This document shows positions 1-7,946 of a stretch of 28,282 bases of DNA, piece by piece. The stretch lies in the IMG/VR virus record IMGVR_UViG_3300006920_000177, positions 1-28,282 of that record. One strand, 5' to 3'. The notes beneath the pieces were generated by a model that made no database searches, had not been told where the DNA came from, and was given only the letters and a program-made list of their open reading frames with translations. The stretch's first letter is position 1. Each line of letters opens with the position of its first letter. Made by a program: the position numbers and the translations under genes. This DNA is from a virus.

Positions 1-156
1 AGGGTCTCTTAAGTCTACATAGTCACCATAAGGATAAATTGTAGTTCCATACCCAATTGTAGGTACTCCCGCAGGACATAAGTAAGGTTTACTTTCAAAA
101 CCCTCATACTCCTTTATTAAATTCACACAATTATCTGAATATAGTCTCTTATTCAT
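1..156 (-). CDS. Phage lysozyme (T4-type, GH24), N-terminal part, cut by window edge
   Basis: This would be the endolysin that cuts host peptidoglycan at the end of infection. Only the first 52 codons are present; the gene runs off the left edge. The start is the ATG at 156, five bases after the stop of the holin candidate. Residues 14-37 carry the hallmark of T4-type lysozymes: an EGF motif with Glu18, then YLCPAGVPTIGYG. Glu18, Cys27 and Thr33 have exactly the spacing of the T4 catalytic triad Glu11-Asp20-Thr26, with Cys replacing Asp. Cys at this position is known in active lysozymes of this group. No signal peptide is visible, so export probably depends on the upstream holin. Family assignment is firm; full length and the rest of the domain cannot be seen. 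Confidence 0.9.
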   Translation of the reverse strand, partial: MNKRLYSDNCVNLIKEYEGFESKPYLCPAGVPTIGYGTTIYPYGDYVDLRDP

Positions 157-161
157 AAGAA

Positions 162-341
162 CTATTCTTTATCTTTACCCTTTGACTTCCATAAATAATA
201 CCATCTAGTGACAGTATAACCTATGGCTACTAATGTTAAAATTATTCCTAAAATCTTATCTATTTCTAAAGTAGAAAAAGCTATTGCAAAGCTGCTAAAG
301 AGTGCTACTCTTATGTCCGTTAAAGTCATTCTGAATCCCAT
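162..341 (-). CDS. Small membrane protein, candidate holin
   Basis: A 59-residue protein read from ATG at 341, just upstream of the lysozyme gene. Residues 12-24 and 30-44 are hydrophobic and separated by a short polar stretch (TLEIDK), giving one or two membrane segments; the C-terminus is strongly basic (WKSKGKDKE). Size, topology, a charged tail and position directly before an endolysin are what is expected of a holin, which forms the lesion that lets lysozyme reach the cell wall. There is no sequence signature naming a holin family, so the call rests on architecture and context. A second in-frame ATG (Met5) could allow a dual-start product, as in some holin/antiholin pairs. The gene follows the promoter-like element at 359-393. 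Confidence 0.65.
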   Translation of the reverse strand: MGFRMTLTDIRVALFSSFAIAFSTLEIDKILGIILTLVAIGYTVTRWYYLWKSKGKDKE

Positions 342-350
342 CGTTAAATT

Positions 351-386
351 AATACCTGATACTAATAATACTTAATATCAGGTATT
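351..386. repeat. 11-bp perfect inverted repeat across the lysis promoter
   Basis: AATACCTGATA at 351-361 and its exact complement at 376-386, with a 14-base centre. On the - strand the centre contains the TATTAT of the promoter-like element at 359-393, so the arms straddle the putative -10. This could be an operator. In read-through RNA from the fibre genes it would form a hairpin; on the + strand the repeat is followed by a T-rich run, on the - strand it is not. Confidence 0.7.
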
Positions 387-393
387 TTGTTTT
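359..393 (-). promoter_or_regulatory. Phage-type promoter-like element E (lysis genes)
   Basis: One of seven ungapped 35-bp matches in the window. It has AAAACA at 388-393, a 17-bp spacer and TATTAT at 365-370. The hexamer ends 23 bases before the ATG of the holin candidate, the same distance as at element C. It would drive holin and lysozyme independently of the fibre genes. Confidence 0.7.
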
Positions 394-423
394 AATTTTT
401 ATTTTACCTATTTGATTGTCAGA

Positions 424-771
424 TTATTCTGCCACCAACTCCCAATCGCTTGATGTTAGTCCAAATACATTAGTTGAACCTACAATTGATAAAAATGCTG
501 ATTCTAAGAATGTTTGTTGTTCAGAAGAATAGCTTTCAGATGTAAGAATGTCGTTACCAAGACTAGCAAACAGACTGTCGACCTGAGCATTAGTGTATTT
601 TAAATTTCTTTTAGTCATCAGAATTAAATCTCCATTACTCCATCTATAATAAAAGACTTCACCTGAGTTGCTTAAAGAATCCCAATTTCTTAATTCAGCT
701 ACACCAAAATCATCTATACCATTTAGTATATCTAGATTTTCTACTACTAACTTTGTTTTTAATCGTATCAT
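424..771 (-). CDS. Hypothetical protein between tail fibre and lysis genes
   Basis: A 115-residue protein that starts 22 bases after the fibre gene ends, behind an AAATAAATAAATAA-type leader. It has no signal peptide or membrane segment. The C-terminal part (a potential helix around residues 60-75, then a segment ending in FGLTSSDWELVAE) looks like a compact soluble domain. I do not recognise the family. Its place at the end of the structural operon suggests either a fibre-associated protein (chaperone or tip) or an accessory lysis protein; neither can be shown from the sequence. The hairpin and promoter-like element at 351-393 separate it from the lysis genes. Confidence 0.75.
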   Translation of the reverse strand: MIRLKTKLVVENLDILNGIDDFGVAELRNWDSLSNSGEVFYYRWSNGDLILMTKRNLKYTNAQVDSLFASLGNDILTSESYSSEQQTFLESAFLSIVGSTNVFGLTSSDWELVAE

Positions 772-793
772 TTATTTATTTATTTATTAATTA

Positions 794-3700
794 TTACCAA
801 GTTGCTACCGCAACTCTTTTCCAAGTATTAGTTGCAGTACATACATACATATAGTTTGCATCCCATCTAATTTCTCCTGTAGTTCCTGTATCACTTGCAC
901 TAGAAGGAGCAGTATTCAATGCTGTCAATTTAAATTCTTCAGCCTCGACATATCCTGCCTCAAAATGATGGCTTAAAATTGAAGCATTACCATAAACCGC
1001 AGTGTTATCTCCCTTACCTATTGCTGCGTTACCAAGAACCATTGAATTACTATCTCCTGTAGAATTCTTTAATTTAGCATAATACCCAATAAGTGTGCAA
1101 GTGTTCATCCCTGTTACATTTGCATTGCCTTCATCTTTGGCACCCGAATACATTCCCATAACGACATTACTGCTTCCTGATGTTGCGTTTTCAGCACCAC
1201 CTCTACCAACAACGACATTATTCGTGGAAAGACCTGTAAACTTTTGACCCGCTTGGAATCCAATACTTACATTACCATAGCCTGTACTTCCTTCTCTACC
1301 TGCTCTATGCCCCATATAGGTATTAGCGTTACCTGTAGTTGATAGCAATCCTGACTCATATCCTACGCAAGTATTATAGCCAAATCCTGTAGTCTGTGCG
1401 CTTAAAGCGTTATCTCCTATTGCAATATTATAGCCTCCTGTAGTACAAGCGTCTAAAGCATTTTTTCCTATTCCTATACTCTTTGTGCCTGTTGTTACAT
1501 TCGCACCCGCATTAACACCAATAAAAATAGAGTCTGATGCAGTGGTAATGTCTTGACCCGCAAAACTTCCAATACAAACATTATTTGTAGCTGATGTTAC
1601 TGAACTACCTGACAAATAGCCAAAGTACAGACTTCCTGTATTTGAAATACCAATACTATCAACTCCTGTAATTGCGTCACCATCAGTTACAGTTATACCT
1701 GAATTCTGAACACCTTTACCATTACCATCACCTCTAATTAGAAAATTATCACCTAGATTAGCACTTGCAGTTACATCGCCTGCTCCTCCTGCAGGAGTTA
1801 CCCACTTCATACCTAAAGGTTGTGCTGAATCAGCCTCCAATATTTGACCATTAGTTCCAATAGGTAATCTACTATCAGAACTACTACTTCTAGTAAATAT
1901 GTCTCCCTTTGTTGTTAAAGGAGATGAATAAAGTTGCCCTACAGTAGCAAATCCAACATCATTGCTGAACATACTTAAGCCTATTTCCTCAAATGCCTTT
2001 CTCTTTTGAACGCCATTATCTAAAATTATTAGTTCATCAGTTTCCTCTGTTGCCACAGTCATATCATTCAGATTCTGTAAAGCTAAACTTAAGTTTCCTG
2101 AGCCTGTTACAGTCCCACTTAATCCTGTGTTAGTTCCTACGCTAGTAACAGTACCTGTTCCATATCCTGCTACTGAATGGTCTCCCCATCCAAAAGCAGT
2201 CTGTCCGTTTGTTATTCTACTATCATTTCCTTGTGCTACAGTACCTGCAGCAGTACCAAAGTTTTTATTAAACCCTGTATTCTTACTGAAAACAGGCTCG
2301 TAAACACCTGAGTGATTATGACTTGTTAAACTCCATCTAGCATCACCTAAAGCATTAAAATCTGTTATTCCGTATCCACCAATTGTAGTTGGCTTAGATG
2401 TTAATGAAGCAAATGTATGAGTATGTGCTGTTGGAGCATCACCAACATACATAAAGCTACCATTACTTAATGCTGCATTAAAATTAGTCTTAGTACCTGT
2501 AATTCCATAACCTGATAAGGTTGTAGGCTTAGACGTAAGACTAGCAAATGTATGAGTATGTGAAAGTTGCGCCCATTCTGCATCCCCAAGAGATACAAAA
2601 TCAGTAATACCATATCCTGCTATTGTTGTAGGTTTTGAGGTTAATGAAGCAAATGTATGAGTATGACCTACTGTAGCATACAATCCACTATGGTCTCCCC
2701 AACCAAATGCAGTAGTAAAGTTAGTTTCCTGAGTAGGAGATATAAACACTCTTGATGCAGTTTCAGTAATTTGGTCGGCTGTATAATCACCACTTTGTGC
2801 AGTAACTGCACCTATTCTACCAAACACTGATACAACATCTGATGTAGGAGATAATAATTCTTGCCAATCTGCCATATTAACATTATCAGAATTTAATGCT
2901 ATATAACTTTTATTTTGGTCACTTCTTACCGCTACATCTCCTTCTTGAACTGTTAAAGCTAATTGTGCAATTTCAGTTGCAACTACATAAGTTGTGCTTA
3001 TTGCAAGTGCAGGTAATTGAGAAGGATTAATTAATCCTGAACCATCTAACCCCGCATATCCATTTATAGCATCTTTTCCTGATAATAATTGGTAACCGCT
3101 TAAATCTTGGTCTCCTGTGTTTGTTCCTGAAACTAAATCTAAAGCAGCTATATTAGCGTGTATATCAGTAGAATAACCTGCTCCCGAATGGTCTCCCCAT
3201 CCATAAGCTGTATTAAAATTAGCCTTTTCTGTTGGAGTAACAAATACTCTTGTAGCAGTTTCTGTTATTTCGTCAGCATCATAATCACCACTTGTAGCTA
3301 CTACAACACCTGTTCTACCAAATACACTATCTACTGCACCATCTACATAATTAGCATCAGCATATTCTTTTGTTATTACTGCTTTAGCACCAATAGCGTT
3401 AATCTTAGCTGTAGTTTGCTCAGGAATACTTACCTCACCACCTTTAAGTACAATTAAACCATCTTTCCTGTTACCTGAACTTGTTCCTACACCAACAATA
3501 AATGCTCTGTCAGCAGCGTCTATACCAAATGCTTCTGAAGCAGTTCTAGTATAATCGGTATTCCATAATCCTACTGCTAATTCAGCACCTGACCTTGTAA
3601 TAAGGCTCTTACCTATTGCAGCAGCAGCTTGTCCTACAACTACGTTATAATAACCTGCAGCGAATTGACTAGAGTCTCCACTAGCAGTACCCATATTATG

Positions 3701-5038
3701 ACCTGTACCAAATCCTGCATTATAAATACCTTGTGAACCACTTGATAAGTCTCTACCAACCAATATAGAAGCAGTACCACTATTCAACATTTCTTCACCA
3801 TCTGAAGCTACCCCAATTGTAAGAGAATAAGTTCCTAATGGAGTATCATAAACACCTGAACCTACTTTATATCCTGAGTACATTACAGTAGTATCTACTG
3901 TTAATCCTGCACCTATTTTTATAGTTCCTAATGCTTGGTCAACTGTAATTCTTTGACTAGATGCTGAAGATAACCAACCTAAATTAGATATAGTATCTCC
4001 ACCTGCATCTGTACCTGACTCAAAATAACCTTCAAAACCTGTAATGAATCCTTCACCATCTATCCATTCTTTGGATACTAATGCTTTAGCACCAATAGCA
4101 TTAATACCTGCTATTGTTGAGCCATTAGCAGTTATTTCACCTGTTAAAAATGTATCCGTAGTTGAACTATTACCAATATAAACAGTATTACTACCTTGAC
4201 CTACTGCATCTACACCAATAGCTATTTCATTTGTGATACCATCACCACTAGCTTTTACATTAGCACCTATAAAAATAGAATCAGCTACATTATAAAGTTC
4301 GCTAGTTGCGCCATAAAATCTACCTGCCTTAGCACCTATTGCAGTATTGTTATCACCTGTTAATAGTTTCCATAAAGCATAAGTACCAAATGCTGAGTTA
4401 TTATTATTTGTAGTTACATTGTTCATTGTCAATGCACCAAATCCTGTATTGCTATTACCTGTAGAATTGTATTCTAATGCTTGATAACCAACTCCTGTAG
4501 ATAAGTTTCCTCCTACATCTGATTTCATAGCATTAAAACCAATACCTAATGTACTACTATTTGCTACCTGAGCATTAATACTTTCAGCAGCTAAATCTCT
4601 TACTGCTTCTACATTTCCGTTACTACTAATAGTTACAATACTTTCTTTTACTCCTTTTGCTCCATCATCACCAAGAACAATAGCTTCAGTTGTTATAGGC
4701 AATGCTGACGTTACAAATCCACTACCTGAAATTGCATTATTAGCCCATTCTTTAGTAACTAGAACAGATGCTGCTGCAGCATCAATTATTCCAATAGTAG
4801 ATAATGGTGCTAATACCTCACCTGTGGATGAGTTAGCTGAAAATACATTTGATGTAGCGTCAGTGAACTCAATTACCCCTGTAGTCTTAATACCTAAAGT
4901 AGATAATTGGAAAGAACTATCATTACCAAATCCATCTGTGATAATTTGATAAGAAGGTGTAACAACACCATTACCACTAAATTTTAATAAACCTTGATAG
5001 GTTGAATTTATTGTCTTATTCGTTAGAGTTACGCCCAT
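794..5038 (-). CDS. Large repetitive tail fibre / adhesin-like protein
   Basis: A 1414-residue fibre, by far the largest protein here. Residues about 170-310 and 1145-1305 form two blocks of short degenerate repeats of the type TGxxNTAIGxxAG, as in the beta-roll heads of trimeric autotransporter (YadA-like) adhesins. Between them are two copies of a VFGRxGxVxAxSGDYxADxITETAxRVFxxPT module (around residues 570 and 740), several GWGDHS motifs, and three copies of HTHTFASLTSKPTTxxGYGIT (about residues 790-895). Such modules are common in tail fibres of Bacteroidota and enteric phages. The C-terminus (GEIRWDANYMYVCTATNTWKRVAVATW) resembles fibre termini that end in a small beta domain. It probably trimerises and binds the host surface. 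A 43-codon frame overlaps its first codons. The repeats make it prone to recombination. Confidence 0.88.
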   Translation of the reverse strand: MGVTLTNKTINSTYQGLLKFSGNGVVTPSYQIITDGFGNDSSFQLSTLGIKTTGVIEFTDATSNVFSANSSTGEVLAPLSTIGIIDAAAASVLVTKEWANNAISGSGFVTSALPITTEAIVLGDDGAKGVKESIVTISSNGNVEAVRDLAAESINAQVANSSTLGIGFNAMKSDVGGNLSTGVGYQALEYNSTGNSNTGFGALTMNNVTTNNNNSAFGTYALWKLLTGDNNTAIGAKAGRFYGATSELYNVADSIFIGANVKASGDGITNEIAIGVDAVGQGSNTVYIGNSSTTDTFLTGEITANGSTIAGINAIGAKALVSKEWIDGEGFITGFEGYFESGTDAGGDTISNLGWLSSASSQRITVDQALGTIKIGAGLTVDTTVMYSGYKVGSGVYDTPLGTYSLTIGVASDGEEMLNSGTASILVGRDLSSGSQGIYNAGFGTGHNMGTASGDSSQFAAGYYNVVVGQAAAAIGKSLITRSGAELAVGLWNTDYTRTASEAFGIDAADRAFIVGVGTSSGNRKDGLIVLKGGEVSIPEQTTAKINAIGAKAVITKEYADANYVDGAVDSVFGRTGVVVATSGDYDADEITETATRVFVTPTEKANFNTAYGWGDHSGAGYSTDIHANIAALDLVSGTNTGDQDLSGYQLLSGKDAINGYAGLDGSGLINPSQLPALAISTTYVVATEIAQLALTVQEGDVAVRSDQNKSYIALNSDNVNMADWQELLSPTSDVVSVFGRIGAVTAQSGDYTADQITETASRVFISPTQETNFTTAFGWGDHSGLYATVGHTHTFASLTSKPTTIAGYGITDFVSLGDAEWAQLSHTHTFASLTSKPTTLSGYGITGTKTNFNAALSNGSFMYVGDAPTAHTHTFASLTSKPTTIGGYGITDFNALGDARWSLTSHNHSGVYEPVFSKNTGFNKNFGTAAGTVAQGNDSRITNGQTAFGWGDHSVAGYGTGTVTSVGTNTGLSGTVTGSGNLSLALQNLNDMTVATEETDELIILDNGVQKRKAFEEIGLSMFSNDVGFATVGQLYSSPLTTKGDIFTRSSSSDSRLPIGTNGQILEADSAQPLGMKWVTPAGGAGDVTASANLGDNFLIRGDGNGKGVQNSGITVTDGDAITGVDSIGISNTGSLYFGYLSGSSVTSATNNVCIGSFAGQDITTASDSIFIGVNAGANVTTGTKSIGIGKNALDACTTGGYNIAIGDNALSAQTTGFGYNTCVGYESGLLSTTGNANTYMGHRAGREGSTGYGNVSIGFQAGQKFTGLSTNNVVVGRGGAENATSGSSNVVMGMYSGAKDEGNANVTGMNTCTLIGYYAKLKNSTGDSNSMVLGNAAIGKGDNTAVYGNASILSHHFEAGYVEAEEFKLTALNTAPSSASDTGTTGEIRWDANYMYVCTATNTWKRVAVATW

Positions 5039-5147
5039 TATTTATTATTTTTTTTTCTTCTTTACTCAGTTTTGAGATTAGCTTATCTAGCTTTATCTCA
5101 TAGCTTTTCTTTACTTTATATTTATTTATTATATTCTTTGACTCCAT
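5016..5147 (-). CDS. Small lysine-rich protein before the fibre gene
   Basis: A 43-residue frame from ATG at 5147, beginning 16 bases after the connector gene ends and overlapping the first 23 bases of the fibre gene in another frame. The product is basic and likely helical (MESKNIINKYKVKKSYEIKLDKLISKL and onward). It fills an otherwise empty 125-base gap in a genome that leaves few gaps, and the stop-start overlap is typical of coupled phage genes. No family is recognised. It is plausible but not proven to be translated. Confidence 0.5.
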   Translation of the reverse strand: MESKNIINKYKVKKSYEIKLDKLISKLSKEEKKIINNGRNSNE

Positions 5148-5163
5148 TCTTATTAAACAGATT

Positions 5164-5676
5164 TTATCCTAAATACCAAGTAGTAGTATTTACATCTTTT
5201 TCAGGGTTCATATCATCATTAAAAGCAGTATATTCACTGTAATCAGACTCATTATCTCTTAAATGCTCGATAAGTCTATTAGTATAGAACTGTGCTTTAT
5301 CATTAGCTAATTTAGCTAGTCTAGTAATCTCTTGACTAGAAGCATTAAATGAATTCTCTGAGTTATGTTTAAATACACCACCATCTGCAATCATAAATGC
5401 TGAGAAAGGAATATATTCAGCCTGAGTGTACCAAGCTAACATAGGTTTGATAAAGTCGGTAAGAAGCGTTCTATACGCTTCATTACCTAAATCGTCTATT
5501 GTTCCATCGTCAACAATATTCTGTAATTTAATATAAAGGTTCGAGCCTAAATAGTTTTGAACGTGAATATCCTGAGCAGTTTCTATAAACTGTATCATCT
5601 TATCAGGGTCTACATTTCCACTGACAATTGATTTTTGTTTTATATACTTTGGTGATACAAATATTGCTTTTGCCAT
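5164..5676 (-). CDS. Head-tail connector / adaptor protein (DUF6712-like)
   Basis: A 170-residue, mostly helical protein whose ATG overlaps the last base of the portal gene. It reads as a head-completion adaptor: an N-terminal stretch with AQDIHVQNYLGSNLYIKL (about residues 34-51), a helix around YRTLLTDFIKPMLAWYTQAEYIPF, then GGVFKHNSENSFNASSQEI and a C-terminal helix. This order of motifs is the pattern I know from the DUF6712 family of Bacteroidota phages, which is related in position to gp6-type adaptors that sit under the portal. Position next to the portal fits. The family name is from memory of the pattern; the adaptor role is inferred. Confidence 0.7.
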   Translation of the reverse strand: MAKAIFVSPKYIKQKSIVSGNVDPDKMIQFIETAQDIHVQNYLGSNLYIKLQNIVDDGTIDDLGNEAYRTLLTDFIKPMLAWYTQAEYIPFSAFMIADGGVFKHNSENSFNASSQEITRLAKLANDKAQFYTNRLIEHLRDNESDYSEYTAFNDDMNPEKDVNTTTWYLG

Positions 5677-7415
5677 TATTTCTTTCCTTTTATTAAATTC
5701 TTAATCTTACTTAGAAACCTTCCTTGATTAGGCATATCAACAGGTCTTATTCCCATTTCTTCAGGGTTATTTGGTAATATTAATCCTTCTGATACTGCTT
5801 CATCAATATTAACTGCTCCTGTACCTTTCTTTTTATAAACTAACATAGTCCAAAAATGATGGCAATTAATTCCTCCCTTATATTTTAGCAAACTATAATT
5901 TCCACCTTTGTGTCCGTGTTCCTTATTAACACCTCTAAAACTCATTTGATTAATATCCTCTTTACGGAAAACTATATCATTAACAGATAGTGTTTCTATT
6001 CTTTTACAAAAAGACCTACTATCATCATCATTTCTTACAGGTGAATATTTATATCTTATCTTATAAATACCCTTATCTTCAATAGACTTTTCATTAGGGT
6101 TAGCATCAGCTAATTTAACTCCTGTTTCAGCATCACATTGATATATCAATTCCCAAGAGTCATCTACGACCTCTCCTGAGGCATTTAGAGACTCAATTAA
6201 GGCATCTTCTTGTTCTTTTGTTAGTTTGGTATGACTAGAGAGTTTTTCGCCTGTCTCCTGCTCTTTAACAACGCTTGTAGAGATGTTATCTAATTCAACA
6301 AATTCTATTGGCTGTAAAGTAACAAAGTATAATGATAAAAATATTTTATTAACTGCTAGTATATCATTTAGAGCTGAAATTATATTCTGTTGAAAAGGTC
6401 TAATAACTATGTTATCCATTAAAATAGATGCAGTCCTTAACTCTTCAGCATTGTTTCCAAATCCTGTATTATCTTTAATACCTAATAAAATTGGCGATAC
6501 AATTCCGTGACCTAACATTATCTTCTCTCTACTCTCATCAGCTAAGAACTGATATTGAGCGTGTGCATCAGGTAAATGAATAGGGTCTATTGTAGCAGCA
6601 GTTTCTTTATCATCATTAAACGCAATTATGAACTTACCTCCATTTCCTGCTCCACCAAACTTATCGTTTATCTTTCTTTCCATACCTTCCTGAATTTCTT
6701 CAGTAGGCGTTCCATTGTTAAAGTTAATAAGTAAAGAAGGTTGCAAGCCATTCTCGATATTTGACAAATGATAGTTAGATACCTCTTGCTCCAACTCACT
6801 ATACTGTAAAGATGATTGGTAATCACAAGGTGAATAGTAGTAAAAGCCCGAAACATATGGTCTAACGATATACACTTCTGTAGTTTCTTTTTTATTTCCG
6901 TTTCCAAAAGTAGGTATTCTTTTAGGTTTGTCTCCGTTCTTAAATTCTTTCCAATTAGGGTGATAATAAAATCCTTTTATAACACCATTAGTAGTTTTTT
7001 CTGCTCGTAAAGTTTCCATAGGGTGATGCTTTATAGCAATCACCTTAGTTTTGGCTTTATTATAAACAACCTTAAAACATCCTTGTCCTAATAGTTTTCT
7101 ATCGCCTACAACCTTACGCAATTCTTTTTCATCAATAAGTTTCTTCATTTCTATGTAAGAATCTCTATTGATATTTCTATCAACTGCCTCAAGTCCTCTA
7201 CCATAAATCATATCAGATATACCATTAACACATCTTGCATTAGTAGGTGAACCTAAATATCTTTCTATTATAGAACCAAAGTAGTTGTTATCCTCACCAT
7301 AAGAAATCCATTCCTTACCAACAGTTTCTACTACAGTAGGTCTCTCATAGTGTGATAAGTTCACAAATCTTACCTGTGGGTTTTTTACATTACCCTCTTC
7401 TGTTTTTTTAGTCAT
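5676..7415 (-). CDS. Portal protein with C-terminal head-protein-like domain
   Basis: A 579-residue protein. Residues about 35-370 have the character of a portal: NARCVNGISDMIYGRGL, LLGQGCFKVVYNKAKTKVIAIKHHPMETLRAEK, a clip/stem region, and the helix HGIVSPILLGIKDNTGFGNNAEELRTA. The portal is the dodecameric ring at the capsid vertex through which DNA is packed. Residues about 435-545 look like a separate domain: YRYKYSPVRN-type start, SFCKRIETL, the DIN motif, then GVNKEHGHKGGNYSLLKYKGG and INCHHFW. The paired Cys and His residues recall the C-terminal part of MuF/SPP1 gp7-like minor head proteins, so this may be a portal-minor head fusion. The start overlaps the previous gene by 8 bases, implying coupled translation. 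Portal call is strong; the domain interpretation is inference. Confidence 0.85.
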   Translation of the reverse strand: MTKKTEEGNVKNPQVRFVNLSHYERPTVVETVGKEWISYGEDNNYFGSIIERYLGSPTNARCVNGISDMIYGRGLEAVDRNINRDSYIEMKKLIDEKELRKVVGDRKLLGQGCFKVVYNKAKTKVIAIKHHPMETLRAEKTTNGVIKGFYYHPNWKEFKNGDKPKRIPTFGNGNKKETTEVYIVRPYVSGFYYYSPCDYQSSLQYSELEQEVSNYHLSNIENGLQPSLLINFNNGTPTEEIQEGMERKINDKFGGAGNGGKFIIAFNDDKETAATIDPIHLPDAHAQYQFLADESREKIMLGHGIVSPILLGIKDNTGFGNNAEELRTASILMDNIVIRPFQQNIISALNDILAVNKIFLSLYFVTLQPIEFVELDNISTSVVKEQETGEKLSSHTKLTKEQEDALIESLNASGEVVDDSWELIYQCDAETGVKLADANPNEKSIEDKGIYKIRYKYSPVRNDDDSRSFCKRIETLSVNDIVFRKEDINQMSFRGVNKEHGHKGGNYSLLKYKGGINCHHFWTMLVYKKKGTGAVNIDEAVSEGLILPNNPEEMGIRPVDMPNQGRFLSKIKNLIKGKK

Positions 7416-7848
7416 AAATTCTTATTATTCTATTATCTTCGTCTTCATCAATTGTAAATTCTCCATCATTAATACTGTAATCATCAGAAACAAGTCCTGC
7501 AATAGCAGTAGCCTTACATCTATGTATAATCGCCTCATTAGTTCCTGAATCAACATCATACCAAGTCCTATCAACAGGATTGAATGTTTGGTCATCAGAA
7601 TACTGTTTTATTTCAATGTTGTAAGTGTTATTTACTTTCAATATAGTAAAGTCACACTCTACTGTTAAGTAATCACCATCAATAGCAATAGCACCTAGTG
7701 TTAAAGCCTCATTATCCAAAGTTTCAGTAGCATTACTACCTTCCTCTGTAATAGTTACGGATGTGAATACAGTAACATTTGTTAGGTCAATGTGTCTAGG
7801 TATAAACTTCAATACATTGGTTACTGAGTTTGTATTTAATATCTTCAT
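7408..7848 (-). CDS. Hypothetical structural protein upstream of portal
   Basis: A 146-residue acidic, beta-rich protein without signal peptide or membrane segment. It begins the operon that contains portal, connector and fibre, and its end overlaps the portal start by 8 bases. The pattern VTVFTSVTITEEGSNATETL, followed by LKVNNTYNIEIKQYS, suggests a small beta-sandwich. I do not recognise a family; a minor head or head-tail joining protein is possible from location. Its only Met is the first one, and that ATG lies just 3 bases after the TATTAT of promoter-like element A, so the mRNA may be leaderless or a non-ATG start may be used. Confidence 0.75.
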   Translation of the reverse strand: MKILNTNSVTNVLKFIPRHIDLTNVTVFTSVTITEEGSNATETLDNEALTLGAIAIDGDYLTVECDFTILKVNNTYNIEIKQYSDDQTFNPVDRTWYDVDSGTNEAIIHRCKATAIAGLVSDDYSINDGEFTIDEDEDNRIIRIYD

Positions 7849-7880
7849 ACTATAATACCAAAAAAGTATGTTTTTGTTTT
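7846..7880 (-). promoter_or_regulatory. Phage-type promoter-like element A (portal/fibre operon)
   Basis: AAAACA at 7875-7880, 17-bp spacer, TATTAT at 7852-7857, and the conserved tail AGTATG that here contains the start codon of the 146-residue protein. It lies just downstream of the terminator at 7891-7918, a terminator-promoter junction dividing two late operons. Confidence 0.75.
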
Positions 7881-7890
7881 GAATATAAAT

Positions 7891-7918
7891 AAAAAAGCCT
7901 CCGATTAGGGAGGCTTTT
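7891..7918 (-). terminator. Rho-independent terminator after the capsid/tail-tube operon
   Basis: GCCTCC at 7897-7902 pairs with GGAGGC at 7909-7914, extended by A4/T4 and closed by a 6-base loop. On the - strand the stem is followed by six T. A-tracts and T-tracts on both sides could make it bidirectional. It ends transcription from element F before element A starts the next operon. Confidence 0.9.
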
Positions 7919-7946
7919 ATAAATAAATATTAATTAATTGTAAGTG

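Noticed and set aside
3158-3457. 99-codon + strand frame inside the fibre gene
   Set aside because: Cys/Ser/Tyr-rich low-complexity product that mirrors the repeats of the fibre gene on the other strand; no leader or operon context.
6668-6907. 79-codon - strand frame in the portal gene
   Set aside because: Lies wholly within the portal coding sequence in another frame and has no recognisable features.
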